Source of the DNA: a virus
Length of the DNA stretch: 57,060 nt
Reading direction: 5' to 3' (one strand)
Virus record (IMG/VR): IMGVR_UViG_3300047359_000437
Location: 1 to 57,060 of that record
The notes beneath the pieces were generated by a model. It was not told the origin of the DNA. It did no database searches and saw nothing but the letters and a program-made list of their open reading frames with translations. Made by a program: the position numbers and the translations under genes. Below are positions 7,871 to 17,248 of the stretch, piece after piece (position 1 is the stretch's first letter; every line of letters begins with the position of its first letter).

Positions 7871-7876
7871 GTATAC

Positions 7877-8440
7877 ATGACTAAGAAAAAAGACCCTAAA
7901 ACACAGGCGCATTACGTCAACAACAAGGACTTCACAGCGGCAGTTTCTGAGTATGCAATTGCAATCAAAGAAGCGAAAGAGTCGGAAGGAACTCCACCTC
8001 AAATGTCAGAGTACATAGGAGAATGCATCTATAAGATTGCAACAAGACTATCTACTAGACCCAACTTTATCAACTACACTTATAGAGATGAAATGATATG
8101 TGATGCAATCGAGAATTGTATTCAGTATCTTGGCAACTTCAATGTAGAAAAATCAAACAATGCATTTGCATATGTTACACAGATTTGTTACTATGCTTTC
8201 TTGAGAAGAATACAGAAAGAAAAGAAACAAGTGTACATCAAACAACAAGCAATTGATGCTACTTCACTCACACTCGATGCATTTGATACAATCGATGGAA
8301 TACACGACCCTACCTTGACCAACACTAACGTGGAATGGATGCAAGAGAATATGAACAGGGTTGCATACGAACCAAGGAAATCAAAAAGAACAAGGAAATC
8401 TACAAAACAAAACTCACTAGAGAAATTCGAAGATAAATGA
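7877..8440 (+). CDS. 55: Late transcription sigma factor gp55
   Basis: A 187-residue homologue of T4 gp55 (185), the small sigma factor that directs host RNA polymerase to TATAAATA late promoters together with gp33 and the gp45 clamp. The central part (residues about 70-125) has the region-2-like pattern R-D-E-M-I-C-D-A-I-E-N-C, then N-F-N-V-E-K-S-N-N-A-F-A-Y-V-T-Q-I, shared with bacterial sigma region 2. The C-terminal tail is basic. Its presence explains the many TAAATA boxes in this window. It overlaps gp47 by ATGA. Confidence 0.93.
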   Translation: MTKKKDPKTQAHYVNNKDFTAAVSEYAIAIKEAKESEGTPPQMSEYIGECIYKIATRLSTRPNFINYTYRDEMICDAIENCIQYLGNFNVEKSNNAFAYVTQICYYAFLRRIQKEKKQVYIKQQAIDATSLTLDAFDTIDGIHDPTLTNTNVEWMQENMNRVAYEPRKSKRTRKSTKQNSLEKFEDK

Positions 8441-9504
8441 AGATAGCGATATTAAATGACACTCACTGTGGAGTGAGAGGTGATATGATTGAGATGTCTA
8501 ATTATCAAGGACGTTTCTATAATGAAGTGTTCTTCCCATACTTAGATGAACATGATATCAAACACATCATTCACATGGGTGACTACTTCGATAGAAGGAA
8601 GTATATCAACTTCGCTTCCATGAAAGCAAATATCAAACACTTCATTGAACCTATGACTGAACGTGGTATAACCATGGACTTAGTAATTGGTAATCATGAC
8701 ACATATTATAAGAACACCAATGATGTCAATGCTCCCGAATTACTTCTTTACAATCAACCAAACGTATCTGTTTATTCTGAGTGTGAAGTTAGAGAGTATG
8801 ATGGATTTCCTATTGCACTTGTGCCATGGATTAATAATGATAACTATGCTGACTCAGTAGAATTTTTACGTTCAGCACCAGCATCTATTGCTATGGGTCA
8901 CTTTGAAATAGAAGGTGCATTGATGATGCCAGGCATGACATGTCAACATGGACTAGACCATTCATATTTAAAACGTTTTGATAAAGTGTATAGCGGACAC
9001 TTCCACCAAAAGTCGGAAGTTAAGAACATTCATTACGTTGGTTCACAGATGGAATTTACTTGGTCAGATTATAACGATAAGAAGTACTTCCATATTTTTG
9101 ATACTGAAGACCAATCCTTAACTCCAATACACAATCCTATTACTATGTTTGAAAAAGGTTTCTATGATGACGCTAAAGAAACTTTTGAAACTATAAGTGA
9201 AAAGGATTATTCAAATTACACTGGTAAGTTTGTGAAAATTATTGTCGTCAATAAAGACAATCCGTATTGGTTTGATACATTCTTAGACAAGGTACATGCT
9301 GCTTCACCTTTACATGTATCGGTTGTGGACGATAATAAACATATGGATTTTTATGGAGATGATGATATAGAAGATGTAGAAGACACTCTAACTATCCTAT
9401 CCAATTACATCGATGGATTAGAAATCCAAGGTAAGAAAAAGCCACTTAACGAATTGATGACAACGTTGTATAATGAAGCATTGGATGAACACTCTTATTT
9501 ATGA
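8437..9504 (+). CDS. 47: Recombination endonuclease subunit gp47 (Mre11-like)
   Basis: A 355-residue calcineurin-type phosphoesterase, nuclease partner of gp46 in resecting DNA ends for recombination-dependent replication. Metal-binding motifs are visible in order: D-T-H near residue 8, G-D-Y-F-D near 48, G-N-H-D near 87, and later G-H-F (residue about 159) and S-G-H-F-H (about 187). The length equals that of T4 gp47 (339) within the usual spread. Coupled by ATGA overlaps to gp55 and gp46. Confidence 0.96.
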   Translation: MKIAILNDTHCGVRGDMIEMSNYQGRFYNEVFFPYLDEHDIKHIIHMGDYFDRRKYINFASMKANIKHFIEPMTERGITMDLVIGNHDTYYKNTNDVNAPELLLYNQPNVSVYSECEVREYDGFPIALVPWINNDNYADSVEFLRSAPASIAMGHFEIEGALMMPGMTCQHGLDHSYLKRFDKVYSGHFHQKSEVKNIHYVGSQMEFTWSDYNDKKYFHIFDTEDQSLTPIHNPITMFEKGFYDDAKETFETISEKDYSNYTGKFVKIIVVNKDNPYWFDTFLDKVHAASPLHVSVVDDNKHMDFYGDDDIEDVEDTLTILSNYIDGLEIQGKKKPLNELMTTLYNEALDEHSYL

Positions 9505-11216
9505 TAAACTTCAAAACTGTGAGGTGGAAGAACCTTCTTTCATCAGGCAACAAATATACTGAGATACAATTAGACAGAAATCAGACAACCCTAGTATTGG
9601 GTGAGAACGGTGCTGGTAAATCCACACTATTAGATGCATTGTGTTTCGGATTGTACGGACGTGGATTTCGGAATCTAAAAAAAGACTTATTGATAAACTC
9701 AATCAATCAAAAAGAAATGATAGTGGAGGTTGAATTTTCAATTGGCCGAAGAGAATACAAAGTAATACGTGGTGCAAAACCTAACAAATTTGAATTATAT
9801 GTAAATGATATGTTGGTAGACCAAGACGCTACGGTTAAAGACTATCAAGAACATTTAGAAAAGAACGTACTCAAAATGAGTTACCGTTCATTCACACAGG
9901 TTGCTATCTTGGGGTCAGCAAACTTCACCCCATTCATGCAATTGAAATCGGCAGAGAGACGTAAATTAGTCGAAGACTTGTTAGACATTTCAATCTTTAG
10001 TACCATGAAAGACATTCTAAGAAAGAAAGTATCCGCACATAAGATAGAGTTGAAAGAAACTAACCATGAAGTTGAACTCATAGAAGAACGTGTGAGTGGT
10101 CTCAACGAACAGTTGGAAGCACTGAGAGAAACAAGAGAACTTAAGATTCAAAAGTACGAAGGTACTGTACAAGAAACGCAAGATAATATTGATACACTAC
10201 TAGAAAAGGTAGGTGTTAAAGAAGAAGATGTGGTAAATAAGCTTGAGACCATATCAGACAGAGACCCACAGGGGGATAGACTTAAACAAGCAGAAGCAGT
10301 AGAACAACAACTTATAACTGCACGTAAGAAAGCACTGAAAGAAATAGAGTTTTATGAAAACCACGATGATTGTCCAACATGTAAACAGGGGTTAGACCAT
10401 GAACACAAGACGAAACACATTGAAGAGAAGAAACTTAAGTCAGATGAAATCAAGGAAGCGCTGCTTTCTCTTGACACCACCCTCGAAGATACCCGAAATC
10501 GATTGGCGGAAATCACAGAAGTCCAACGAGAAATAGAATCCATTCAAAAACAGAAAGGTCTTTTACAAACTGAGATACTTTCAAATCAGAAGTTCATTAC
10601 AAAGATTCAAAAGGAAATTGAAGAACTCAAAATAGAACAAAATGTAAGTTCTAATGTCCATGAACGAATCGAAGAATCAGAAGATACACTAGAGATTCTA
10701 CACCAAAAACATAAGACACTAGTAGACCAAGCACACTACTTTGATATTGCTTCTACTCTATTGAGAGACCAAGGAGTAAAGGAAAAGATTATTAAACAGT
10801 ATGTTCCTGTTATGAATAAGATGATTAACAAGTATCTTGCCCAATTAGAATTCTATGTTGGGTTCGAACTCAACGAAAGTTTTGAAGAGACTATCAAGTC
10901 AAGATTTAGAGACGTGTTTAAGTACGACAACTTCTCACAAGGTGAAAAGATGAGAATCGACTTATCACTTTTGTTTACTTGGAGAGCAGTTGCACGTATG
11001 AAGAACAGTGTGAACACTAACTTGCTTATACTTGACGAAGTGTTTGATTCATCACTAGACGTTAATGGAACAGATGACTTCATGAAACTATTAAACACCT
11101 TGACGGAAAAGACTAATGCATTTATAATTAGTCACAAGGGAGATGCACTGTACGACAGGTTCGAGAATGTAATTCGATTCGAGAAACATAAAAACTTCTC
11201 ACGACTGGCGGAATAG
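9501..11216 (+). CDS. 46: Recombination endonuclease subunit gp46 (Rad50-like SMC ATPase)
   Basis: A 571-residue SMC-type ATPase. Walker A G-E-N-G-A-G-K-S-T lies near residue 34. A long coiled coil (about 165-420) is interrupted by a zinc hook C-P-T-C near residue 292. The C-terminal lobe has the signature S-Q-G-E-K-M-R-I-D and Walker B L-L-I-L-D-E-V. Length matches T4 gp46 (560). It forms the resection complex with gp47. The stop is followed by a late box before the next gene. Confidence 0.96.
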   Translation: MINFKTVRWKNLLSSGNKYTEIQLDRNQTTLVLGENGAGKSTLLDALCFGLYGRGFRNLKKDLLINSINQKEMIVEVEFSIGRREYKVIRGAKPNKFELYVNDMLVDQDATVKDYQEHLEKNVLKMSYRSFTQVAILGSANFTPFMQLKSAERRKLVEDLLDISIFSTMKDILRKKVSAHKIELKETNHEVELIEERVSGLNEQLEALRETRELKIQKYEGTVQETQDNIDTLLEKVGVKEEDVVNKLETISDRDPQGDRLKQAEAVEQQLITARKKALKEIEFYENHDDCPTCKQGLDHEHKTKHIEEKKLKSDEIKEALLSLDTTLEDTRNRLAEITEVQREIESIQKQKGLLQTEILSNQKFITKIQKEIEELKIEQNVSSNVHERIEESEDTLEILHQKHKTLVDQAHYFDIASTLLRDQGVKEKIIKQYVPVMNKMINKYLAQLEFYVGFELNESFEETIKSRFRDVFKYDNFSQGEKMRIDLSLLFTWRAVARMKNSVNTNLLILDEVFDSSLDVNGTDDFMKLLNTLTEKTNAFIISHKGDALYDRFENVIRFEKHKNFSRLAE

Positions 11217-11224
11217 GATAAATA
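11217..11224 (+). promoter_or_regulatory. Late promoter GATAAATA
   Basis: TAAATA (11219-11224) lies 5 nt before the ATG at 11230 and starts 3 nt after the gp46 stop. It follows the TAAATA-N5-ATG geometry also seen at 3115, 23222, 28725, 40891, 47455 and 54991. Confidence 0.65.
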
Positions 11225-11229
11225 GTAAT

Positions 11230-12633
11230 ATGAAAAGTTTTTCCGAATTTAAATCACCAAAAATAGAAGATATAAAGTTAGACTTACCTACAATAAGTGA
11301 GTTGACTGTATCCCCATACTACACACAGAGAGGTGTAGCAAATCCATATTATGATTTGGATATCAGTATGGATGCCATCACAGCACAAGTTGGTGAGGGT
11401 GATATTAAATTTAAGAATGTTGAGAGTGCAAGTGGACAAGAAATATTTTCTGTAGGGAATGGTAAGTTTTTTTTCCAAGTAGAAAAGAATGGAAGTGACA
11501 CTCCATACTATGTAAGGACTACTAAGAGTGCTGTTAAATCGCACTTAGGTATGGGTAAACGAAAGGATTCGACAGCTTCATCTAATGTCAATGAGTTATT
11601 ATCTGTATATTTTTTAGATAAACCCAGTGAGATGAAAATGGACTCCGTGGAATGGGAGATGGTAGTAGGTAAGAAGTCAGGCAAGACTGGTGTGTTACTT
11701 GGAGACGGAAGTTCGCTTACCTATGAGACCATGATTCAGTTGATAGATAAAGATGAAACTGCACAAAGAGACATCAAGATTGGTCAACACAATGCTAGAG
11801 CAATTCTCCAAGACTTAAGTGGTCAATCAATTAAGGATGTATACTGGACACCACGTGGAAAGCCAGGCGGTATCTCAGATAAGAACCCTTCAGATGTTAT
11901 GGTTGAACTTTCGAGTGGAACATTTATAGGATACTCCAACAAAATTGCTGCTGGTAAAGATATGACACCAAAGATGAATGCATCTGCTGTCGCACAGTAT
12001 GGTAAACTTAAGGATTCAAAACAATTAAAATCAGTTATGAATCACATTGATGTTGCATGGGATGAAGCAGTCAATAGTGTTAAAAACAAAGAAGTGCAAA
12101 AAGAGTTGAAAGTTAAATGGACTTCTAAAGTTAAGAGAGAGAAGTACACAGAAGGTGGTTCAAAATCTTCATTCTATAAGATAGGTCAACTATTTACTAA
12201 ACATGGGTTGAGTTTTTATGCAGAAGATTTCTATTATCCATTTAGAAATTCTGTTATCCAACAGATGTCAAAACACTTGTCTAAACCAAACAACCTATTA
12301 TACATGTTGAACACTATGGGGTATTACACTTATCCCGATGCTAACTCTACACCATGTCCATACAAGTTATTGATTGGTTCAGAGAGTGGGTCGAAGATGA
12401 AAGACGTAGGTGCTAATGAAGAATTAAAAGCAGTATGTCTCGATGAAAATCCTAAAAATTATGGGAACATCAAAGTCAATTACGTGAAGGGACAACAAAG
12501 TTTTACTTTGTCGTTTGTATATAAACCACTGAAGAAGTATTGTGAACTTCCCATTACCATGAGGACAAGGGCGTCCGGCGGATGGGCAGGTAAAGCATTA
12601 TACATGAGTTCTTCAGGCATTAGGATTAAATAA
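11230..12633 (+). CDS. Late protein of unknown function with a capsid-targeting-like N-terminus
   Basis: A 467-residue soluble protein with no catalytic motif I recognise. The N-terminus M-K-S-F-S-E-F resembles the T4 internal-protein capsid-targeting signal (M-K-T-Y-Q-E-F-I-A-E-A), but the expected I/L-x-E cleavage site at positions 8-10 is absent (K-S-P). Conserved-looking spots include V-Y-W-T-P-R-G-K-P-G-G near residue 200 and V-K-W-T-S-K-V-K near 295. It is expressed from its own late box and its stop overlaps the deformylase start (TAATG). It may be a virion-associated or injected protein; that is inference from the N-terminus and promoter. Confidence 0.7.
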   Translation: MKSFSEFKSPKIEDIKLDLPTISELTVSPYYTQRGVANPYYDLDISMDAITAQVGEGDIKFKNVESASGQEIFSVGNGKFFFQVEKNGSDTPYYVRTTKSAVKSHLGMGKRKDSTASSNVNELLSVYFLDKPSEMKMDSVEWEMVVGKKSGKTGVLLGDGSSLTYETMIQLIDKDETAQRDIKIGQHNARAILQDLSGQSIKDVYWTPRGKPGGISDKNPSDVMVELSSGTFIGYSNKIAAGKDMTPKMNASAVAQYGKLKDSKQLKSVMNHIDVAWDEAVNSVKNKEVQKELKVKWTSKVKREKYTEGGSKSSFYKIGQLFTKHGLSFYAEDFYYPFRNSVIQQMSKHLSKPNNLLYMLNTMGYYTYPDANSTPCPYKLLIGSESGSKMKDVGANEELKAVCLDENPKNYGNIKVNYVKGQQSFTLSFVYKPLKKYCELPITMRTRASGGWAGKALYMSSSGIRIK

Positions 12634-13244
12634 TGTATCAATTAGTAGAAGAAGCGAGTAAAGTATTAAGGACACGTCCAAGTGATTTTGATTTTGAGAC
12701 AAGGGAAGACGCTGAAGAGATAGAGAGCAAATTGTCGGAGACCATGGAACAATATGGTGGTCTTGGTCTGAGTGCAAATCAAGTGGGACTAGATGCTAGA
12801 GTTTTTGTCATGAGAACACAGGACGGTATTCAAGCATTCTTTAACCCCGAGTTAACTAAAGTGTCTCAAGAAACAGACTTAATGAAAGAAGGGTGTTTAT
12901 CGTTCCCCGATATATACCTTATGATTAAGAGACCCAAAGTGTGTGAACTCAGATGGAATAACGCTAAGGGAGAAGAACACACACAACTATTTGATGGTAT
13001 CGGTGCAAGATGTATTCAACATGAACTAGACCATCTCAACGGTATCTTGTTCCTACAAAGAGCAAGTAAATTGAAATTAGAACGTGCTTTAAAATCACGT
13101 CCTAAAGAAAAACGAAAAAGACTAGATTATGAAAAACGACAAGCATATGCAAGATTCATCCAAGAACAACAGGAAGCTCAATCTAATAACTCAGAACGAG
13201 ATGACATCTCCGCAAGAGAACCAGCATCTAATTCAGTGGTTTAG
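12633..13244 (+). CDS. def: Peptide deformylase
   Basis: A 203-residue Fe/Zn metalloenzyme that removes the N-terminal formyl group from new proteins. All three family motifs are present: G-L-G-L-S-A-N-Q near residue 41, E-G-C-L-S near 88 and Q-H-E-L-D-H near 129. The last 60 residues form a charged tail not needed for the catalytic core and partly overlapping the next gene. Phage deformylases are common in marine T4-like phages, where they are thought to help processing of short-lived photosystem or virion proteins. Here no photosystem genes are present, so the target is open. Confidence 0.95.
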   Translation: MYQLVEEASKVLRTRPSDFDFETREDAEEIESKLSETMEQYGGLGLSANQVGLDARVFVMRTQDGIQAFFNPELTKVSQETDLMKEGCLSFPDIYLMIKRPKVCELRWNNAKGEEHTQLFDGIGARCIQHELDHLNGILFLQRASKLKLERALKSRPKEKRKRLDYEKRQAYARFIQEQQEAQSNNSERDDISAREPASNSVV

Positions 13245-13806
13245 AGAAAACTTCAAAAACCTTCAAAGTGTTGGTGACGGTTCTGATTACTTTGGAATCA
13301 ATATCATACACATACACGACCATTATATAAGGACACTCCTTAGACGAATTCAATTTGATTCAATCTCTACCATCTACAAAGATACTGGTCAGAGAATGTA
13401 TCCCGAAATGTGTATTATGACAGAGTGGCCAATCGGTGGTTTTCAAGACCCACATAAAGATACCTACTCTTCAGCACAACTTCAATATGGTTTAGATGAC
13501 GCTAATGCACCACCTAGAAGAGAGTGGACTCTTATACTAAATCTCAATAGCAACTTTGGTGATGGTAAGACATACTTCCCCGATGATGACTATACACACG
13601 ACCCTGTATCGGGACAAGGAGTTCTGTTCCAAGGACTTTATCACGAACATGGTGTACAGAAGGTTCGAAGATGTCCTCGTTACACTATCGCCATGTGGTT
13701 CTCAGGCGACACAAACAACATGATGACCGACATGGTCACAGATGACCTTAGAGAAGACCAATTTTCTTTACTAGGAATGCAATTACCCACTAGACAAAGC
13801 CAGTAA
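13201..13806 (+). CDS. 2OG-Fe(II) oxygenase, second copy type
   Basis: A 201-residue dioxygenase. H-K-D in D-P-H-K-D-T gives the first two iron ligands, the distal His is in E-H-G-V-Q, and the 2OG-binding Arg is in R-Y-T-I-A-M-W-F-S-G-D. It differs from the copy at 4348 and is probably a separate family member. The ATG at 13201 overlaps the deformylase tail by 44 nt; another in-frame ATG at 13129 would overlap by 116 nt. The substrate is unknown. Confidence 0.78.
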   Translation: MTSPQENQHLIQWFRENFKNLQSVGDGSDYFGINIIHIHDHYIRTLLRRIQFDSISTIYKDTGQRMYPEMCIMTEWPIGGFQDPHKDTYSSAQLQYGLDDANAPPRREWTLILNLNSNFGDGKTYFPDDDYTHDPVSGQGVLFQGLYHEHGVQKVRRCPRYTIAMWFSGDTNNMMTDMVTDDLREDQFSLLGMQLPTRQSQ

Positions 13807-13841
13807 CTTTTTGATACTATAGTATCTGTTGGATTGATTAA

Positions 13842-13918
13842 GTCCTCGTAGCTCAACTGGATAGAGCAACAGCCTTCTAAGCTGTAGGTTATAGGTTCGA
13901 CTCCTATCGGGGACGCCA
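13842..13918 (+). tRNA. tRNA-Arg(TCT)
   Basis: A 77-nt cloverleaf: acceptor 13842-13848 pairs with 13908-13914 (one G-T), anticodon stem ACAGC/GCTGT, 7-nt loop with anticodon TCT at 13876-13878, standard T-arm with GGTTCGA, and an encoded CCA at 13916-13918. It decodes AGA, the arginine codon that dominates these AT-rich genes. Confidence 0.97.
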
Positions 13919-13941
13919 ATCCAAAAACCCCAAAATTAAAT

Positions 13942-13971
13942 TTGACAATGCCCCTCACTTTTTTGTATACT
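13942..13971 (+). promoter_or_regulatory. Sigma70-type promoter, copy 1 of a recurring cassette
   Basis: TTGACA (13942-13947), an 18-nt spacer containing GCCCCTCACTTTTTT, and TATACT (13966-13971). The spacer is shared almost base for base with the promoters at 14684 and 17517. It drives the gene starting at 13999. Confidence 0.88.
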
Positions 13972-13998
13972 ATGTATATAATGAAAAAAGGAGATAAT

Positions 13999-14307
13999 AT
14001 GTTAGATACGAATTACATTGAAACTGGGTTAGATACCTGTCAATATACCATAGATGGTATAACAACCACTGCTATAATCAAAGAGGTTACCCCTCATCAT
14101 TTATCAGTAAAACCTATCAGTAGAATGGGTAAGAATGTCTATGAGACTAATTTAGACACTACGTTTATAGGACAGACATTTTCTTCAGAATGTTACCCAT
14201 ATATCAACCTAGAGATATGGAGTGATGGAAGAGGATGTGATAATAGTGCAATCGGATGTAGTGGTTACTACGAATCATACACTCACTTTCTTGCAGAGGC
14301 ATCGTAA
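13999..14307 (+). CDS. Small protein of unknown function
   Basis: A 102-residue protein with five cysteines, including C-D-N-S-A-I-G-C near residues 85-92. No family recognised. The ATG at 13999 is preferred over 13981 because GGAG lies 6 nt upstream of it. First gene behind the strong sigma70-type promoter, so probably early or middle expressed. Its stop overlaps the next ATG by 1 nt. Confidence 0.68.
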   Translation: MLDTNYIETGLDTCQYTIDGITTTAIIKEVTPHHLSVKPISRMGKNVYETNLDTTFIGQTFSSECYPYINLEIWSDGRGCDNSAIGCSGYYESYTHFLAEAS

Positions 14308-14495
14308 TGAAAATTCTTATATTACTTATTATAATATCAATATCTATATTGTTTGCAGTGAATACAACTCTATCAATGCCTGATGTATACGTATCAAATT
14401 CAACAGGTGACTGTATGGCAGTAATTAATTATGAAGGTTCATTATGGTCATGTGAAAACCTACCTTCCAAATACAACCACATATGGGTGAAGTAA
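14307..14495 (+). CDS. Small exported or membrane-anchored protein
   Basis: A 62-residue protein with a hydrophobic N-terminal segment of about 17 residues (I-L-I-L-L-I-I-I-S-I-S-I-L-F-A) and a short polar domain with two cysteines (C-M near residue 37 and S-C-E-N near 49). It looks like a signal-anchor or secreted peptide with one disulfide. The start and end overlap its neighbours as TAATG. Unknown function. Confidence 0.6.
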   Translation: MKILILLIIISISILFAVNTTLSMPDVYVSNSTGDCMAVINYEGSLWSCENLPSKYNHIWVK

Positions 14496-14680
14496 TGAAG
14501 TACTTAAAAGAGATTACAGACTGGGGCGACTATCCAGTCCCCAACCACACTTACATAGTTAACGATGCTAATCAACTGGTTGGTTACATCAAGACTGGGA
14601 CTAAAGAAGAGATAATTTACAAGTCCCCAATGAAACAGTTCTCCAAGTCTAGGAGAAAATTTATTCAATTAAAAAGATAA
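14495..14680 (+). CDS. Small protein of unknown function
   Basis: A 61-residue basic soluble protein, start chosen at the ATG overlapping the previous stop (TAATG) rather than 12 nt upstream. A short strand-rich centre (Y-I-V-N-D-A-N-Q-L-V-G-Y-I-K-T) suggests a small beta fold. Its stop lies just before promoter copy 2. No family recognised. Confidence 0.58.
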   Translation: MKYLKEITDWGDYPVPNHTYIVNDANQLVGYIKTGTKEEIIYKSPMKQFSKSRRKFIQLKR

Positions 14681-14683
14681 AAG

Positions 14684-14713
14684 TTGACAATGCCCTTCAC
14701 TTTTTTATATAAT
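14684..14713 (+). promoter_or_regulatory. Sigma70-type promoter, copy 2 of the cassette
   Basis: TTGACA (14684-14689), 18-nt spacer with GCCCTTCACTTTTTT, TATAAT (14708-14713). The -10 overlaps the ATG at 14712, which excludes that ATG as the start of the VWA gene and supports 14739. Confidence 0.9.
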
Positions 14714-14738
14714 GGCTACATCAACTGAGGAAACAAAT

Positions 14739-17069
14739 ATGACAACAAGAAACCAAAAAGACCAACTCGCAAAACTAATGGCCACAGAGGACATTACTGT
14801 TGTTCATAGGAAGATTCCTACTGCTTACTTCGACATCAAGAACAGGATTCTTGCATGTCCTATTTTCAAAGAAGATATGTCAAACGAACTCTATGACTTG
14901 TTCATGGGTCACGAAGTTGGACATGCTTTATACACACCATACGAAGGTGTACACTCTGCTCTTGTTGAGAACAAGACACTTAAAGGTTACTTGAACGTTG
15001 TAGAAGACGTTAGGATTGAGAGAAAAATCAGAGACAAATTTGCTGGTCTTAGAAAGTCATTCTACAAGGCATACAATGAGTTGATGGAGAATGACTTCTT
15101 TGGTATCAAAGATAAAGACCTTCAGACACTTTCATTGATTGACAAAATCAACCTTATTACTAAGGTCGGTTCAAGAGTTAATATTTCTCTTACTGATGAA
15201 GAACAAGTTATACTAGACAAGTGTTACGCTTGTGAGACTTGGGAAGAAGTTGAGGCAGTTGCAAAAGAAATTTACGAATGGTCTAAGGAAAATGAGACTA
15301 GGGATGAGACCGATGAGTCAATCGTTCCACAAACTCTTGAAATCGGTGATGAAGAAGAAGATGAAGATGGAATGGAAGAAGAGTCATGGGGTGATGGTGA
15401 CGATGTAGAAGACGAAGAAGAACAGTCAGAGTCATCTAAAGGTGGTTCAGACACTGAAGACACTATGCCTGACCTAGAAGAGTCAGAAGGACAAGATACC
15501 GCTGGTAACTTGGAACAGGAAGATGAAGTAGAAGAACCTACTCAAAAGAAAACTGGAAGTGGAAAAGAAGGTTCATACGGAATCCATGACGATGAGGACG
15601 GTGCTAGAGAGTCAATCACTGAACACTTTGCACACAATAACGAAGACCAATTTCTTTCAGATACAAACAGAATTATTACTCAAATCGACCTTCCTTCAAA
15701 GTTCAAAACAAATAAAGAAGTTATCGATGCTACTGAGATTTCTTTCAAGACAGTTCTAAAAGACTGGAACAATTACTACGTTCAGAACACTGATGCGGAT
15801 GTTGAGGAGAGACAGGGTTGGAATAAAATCATGGCAAAAACATTGGTCGACAAGAATAAGAAACTTGTCAATCATATGGCAAAAGAATTTGAGATGAAAC
15901 AAACTGCTCAAAGAAGTAAACATGCTTTTACTGGTAAGACTGGTAAGTTGGACATGAATAGACTTGCTAAATATCAAATCGTTGAAGACGTGTTCAAAAG
16001 AAGTGTTTACTTGCCAGAAGGTGAGAACCACGGTTTGACAGTTCTTCTAGATTGGAGTGGTTCAATTCAAAACGAGTGTGCTGACTTAATAGAACAGTCA
16101 ATCATTCTCGCAATGTTCTGCAGAAAAGTTAATATCGCTCACAGAATTTACTTGTTCTCAGATTCATACAAGAGAGGTGAGAACAATGGGTCTTACTATG
16201 ATAATGTAAATCTAGTAACTATCGCTTCGGATGAAATGAATAACAGGCAGTGGAATGAGATGATGCAGAACCTTGCTTCACTTTACTTAAACCACTACAT
16301 CGATGGATTCTCATGGAAGGCAAGAAACAAATTACACGCTTGGTTGGATGAGAATTTCAATACAAACTACACTGAACTTGGATACTCATGGATTGCCACT
16401 AGGGTTCACCCAACTGGATACTCTCTAGGTGGAACACCACTCAATCAGTCTCTTGGAGTTCTCAGAAAACTTCTGCCTGAATTCCAAAGACAGTACGGTA
16501 TTGAGAAATCAATTCTTACAGTAATCACAGATGGTTACTCTCACGGTGGTGCTTTGTTTGAAAAGGATGATGCTGAGAATGCTCAAATCAAAGAACAAAG
16601 TGGCGGAGATGACTACGGTTACATGACACAAGTGGATAGAGAGATAATTGACCCATACTCTAAAAAAGTTTACCCTTACGGTAGTGGTAGTCATTACAGA
16701 AATGCTTTTTCAATTACACAGAACTTACTGGACTGGATATCAAAAGAATGTAACGTTACAGTGACTGGGTACTTTGTTCTTGGTAGAAAACAAGACGTGT
16801 ATGGTATCCTTAGTGAAACCGCTCCACACAAAGACTATGATGATTCTTGGAAAGAAATCAAGAAGACTGGTATGGTAGTGAAGTGTCACGGATACAACAA
16901 ATTATTCTTGACTAGTGCATCACTTCTTGGTGCTACTGGTGATGATGAACTTTCAGATGACCTAGTTGATGCGAAAAAGGTCAGAGTTATGGCTGCTTTC
17001 AAAAGAAATCAGAAATCCAAAACTACATCAAGATTTTTAACTAACGAATTTATAAAGGAGATTGCATAA
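14739..17069 (+). CDS. HExxH metallopeptidase-like and VWA domain protein (CobT-like)
   Basis: A 776-residue protein. Near its N-terminus G-H-E-V-G-H (His58, Glu59, His62) is followed by a downstream V-V-E-D-V-R-I-E segment, the arrangement of a gluzincin-like metal site. Residues about 180-290 are a long acidic linker. The C-terminal half is a VWA domain with MIDAS D-W-S-G-S near 438, a threonine in G-G-T-P-L and V-I-T-D-G. This layout is that of CobT-like partners of MoxR/CobS ATPases, and the ATPase is encoded at 17588. The ATG at 14739 follows an AGGAAAC site. Whether it works in cobalt or magnesium insertion or as a protein-remodelling adaptor is unknown. Confidence 0.85.
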   Translation: MTTRNQKDQLAKLMATEDITVVHRKIPTAYFDIKNRILACPIFKEDMSNELYDLFMGHEVGHALYTPYEGVHSALVENKTLKGYLNVVEDVRIERKIRDKFAGLRKSFYKAYNELMENDFFGIKDKDLQTLSLIDKINLITKVGSRVNISLTDEEQVILDKCYACETWEEVEAVAKEIYEWSKENETRDETDESIVPQTLEIGDEEEDEDGMEEESWGDGDDVEDEEEQSESSKGGSDTEDTMPDLEESEGQDTAGNLEQEDEVEEPTQKKTGSGKEGSYGIHDDEDGARESITEHFAHNNEDQFLSDTNRIITQIDLPSKFKTNKEVIDATEISFKTVLKDWNNYYVQNTDADVEERQGWNKIMAKTLVDKNKKLVNHMAKEFEMKQTAQRSKHAFTGKTGKLDMNRLAKYQIVEDVFKRSVYLPEGENHGLTVLLDWSGSIQNECADLIEQSIILAMFCRKVNIAHRIYLFSDSYKRGENNGSYYDNVNLVTIASDEMNNRQWNEMMQNLASLYLNHYIDGFSWKARNKLHAWLDENFNTNYTELGYSWIATRVHPTGYSLGGTPLNQSLGVLRKLLPEFQRQYGIEKSILTVITDGYSHGGALFEKDDAENAQIKEQSGGDDYGYMTQVDREIIDPYSKKVYPYGSGSHYRNAFSITQNLLDWISKECNVTVTGYFVLGRKQDVYGILSETAPHKDYDDSWKEIKKTGMVVKCHGYNKLFLTSASLLGATGDDELSDDLVDAKKVRVMAAFKRNQKSKTTSRFLTNEFIKEIA

Positions 17070-17248
17070 TGGATAAAGTTATTTTAGAAAGGAATGAGTA
17101 TAAGGCGTTTGTCAACAAGGTTGACAGCATGGCTGCTCAAGGAATCATGGTTCCACATATGGTTAACCACGATAAGGAATTGGATGTATTTGAAATCACA
17201 CTATTGGATTCAGATATGGACACTACATTTTTACAGGAGCAAGTATAA
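17069..17248 (+). CDS. Small protein of unknown function between the VWA and AAA+ genes
   Basis: A 59-residue acidic soluble protein overlapping both neighbours as TAATG. It contains a repeated methionine pattern (A-A-Q-G-I-M-V-P-H-M-V). No family recognised. The conserved coupling suggests it belongs to the VWA/AAA+ module. Confidence 0.58.
   Translation: MDKVILERNEYKAFVNKVDSMAAQGIMVPHMVNHDKELDVFEITLLDSDMDTTFLQEQV

Noticed and set aside
14712-14738. Longer start for the VWA protein at 14712
   Set aside because: That ATG lies inside the TATAAT of promoter copy 2 and could not be transcribed from it; 14739 has a ribosome site.
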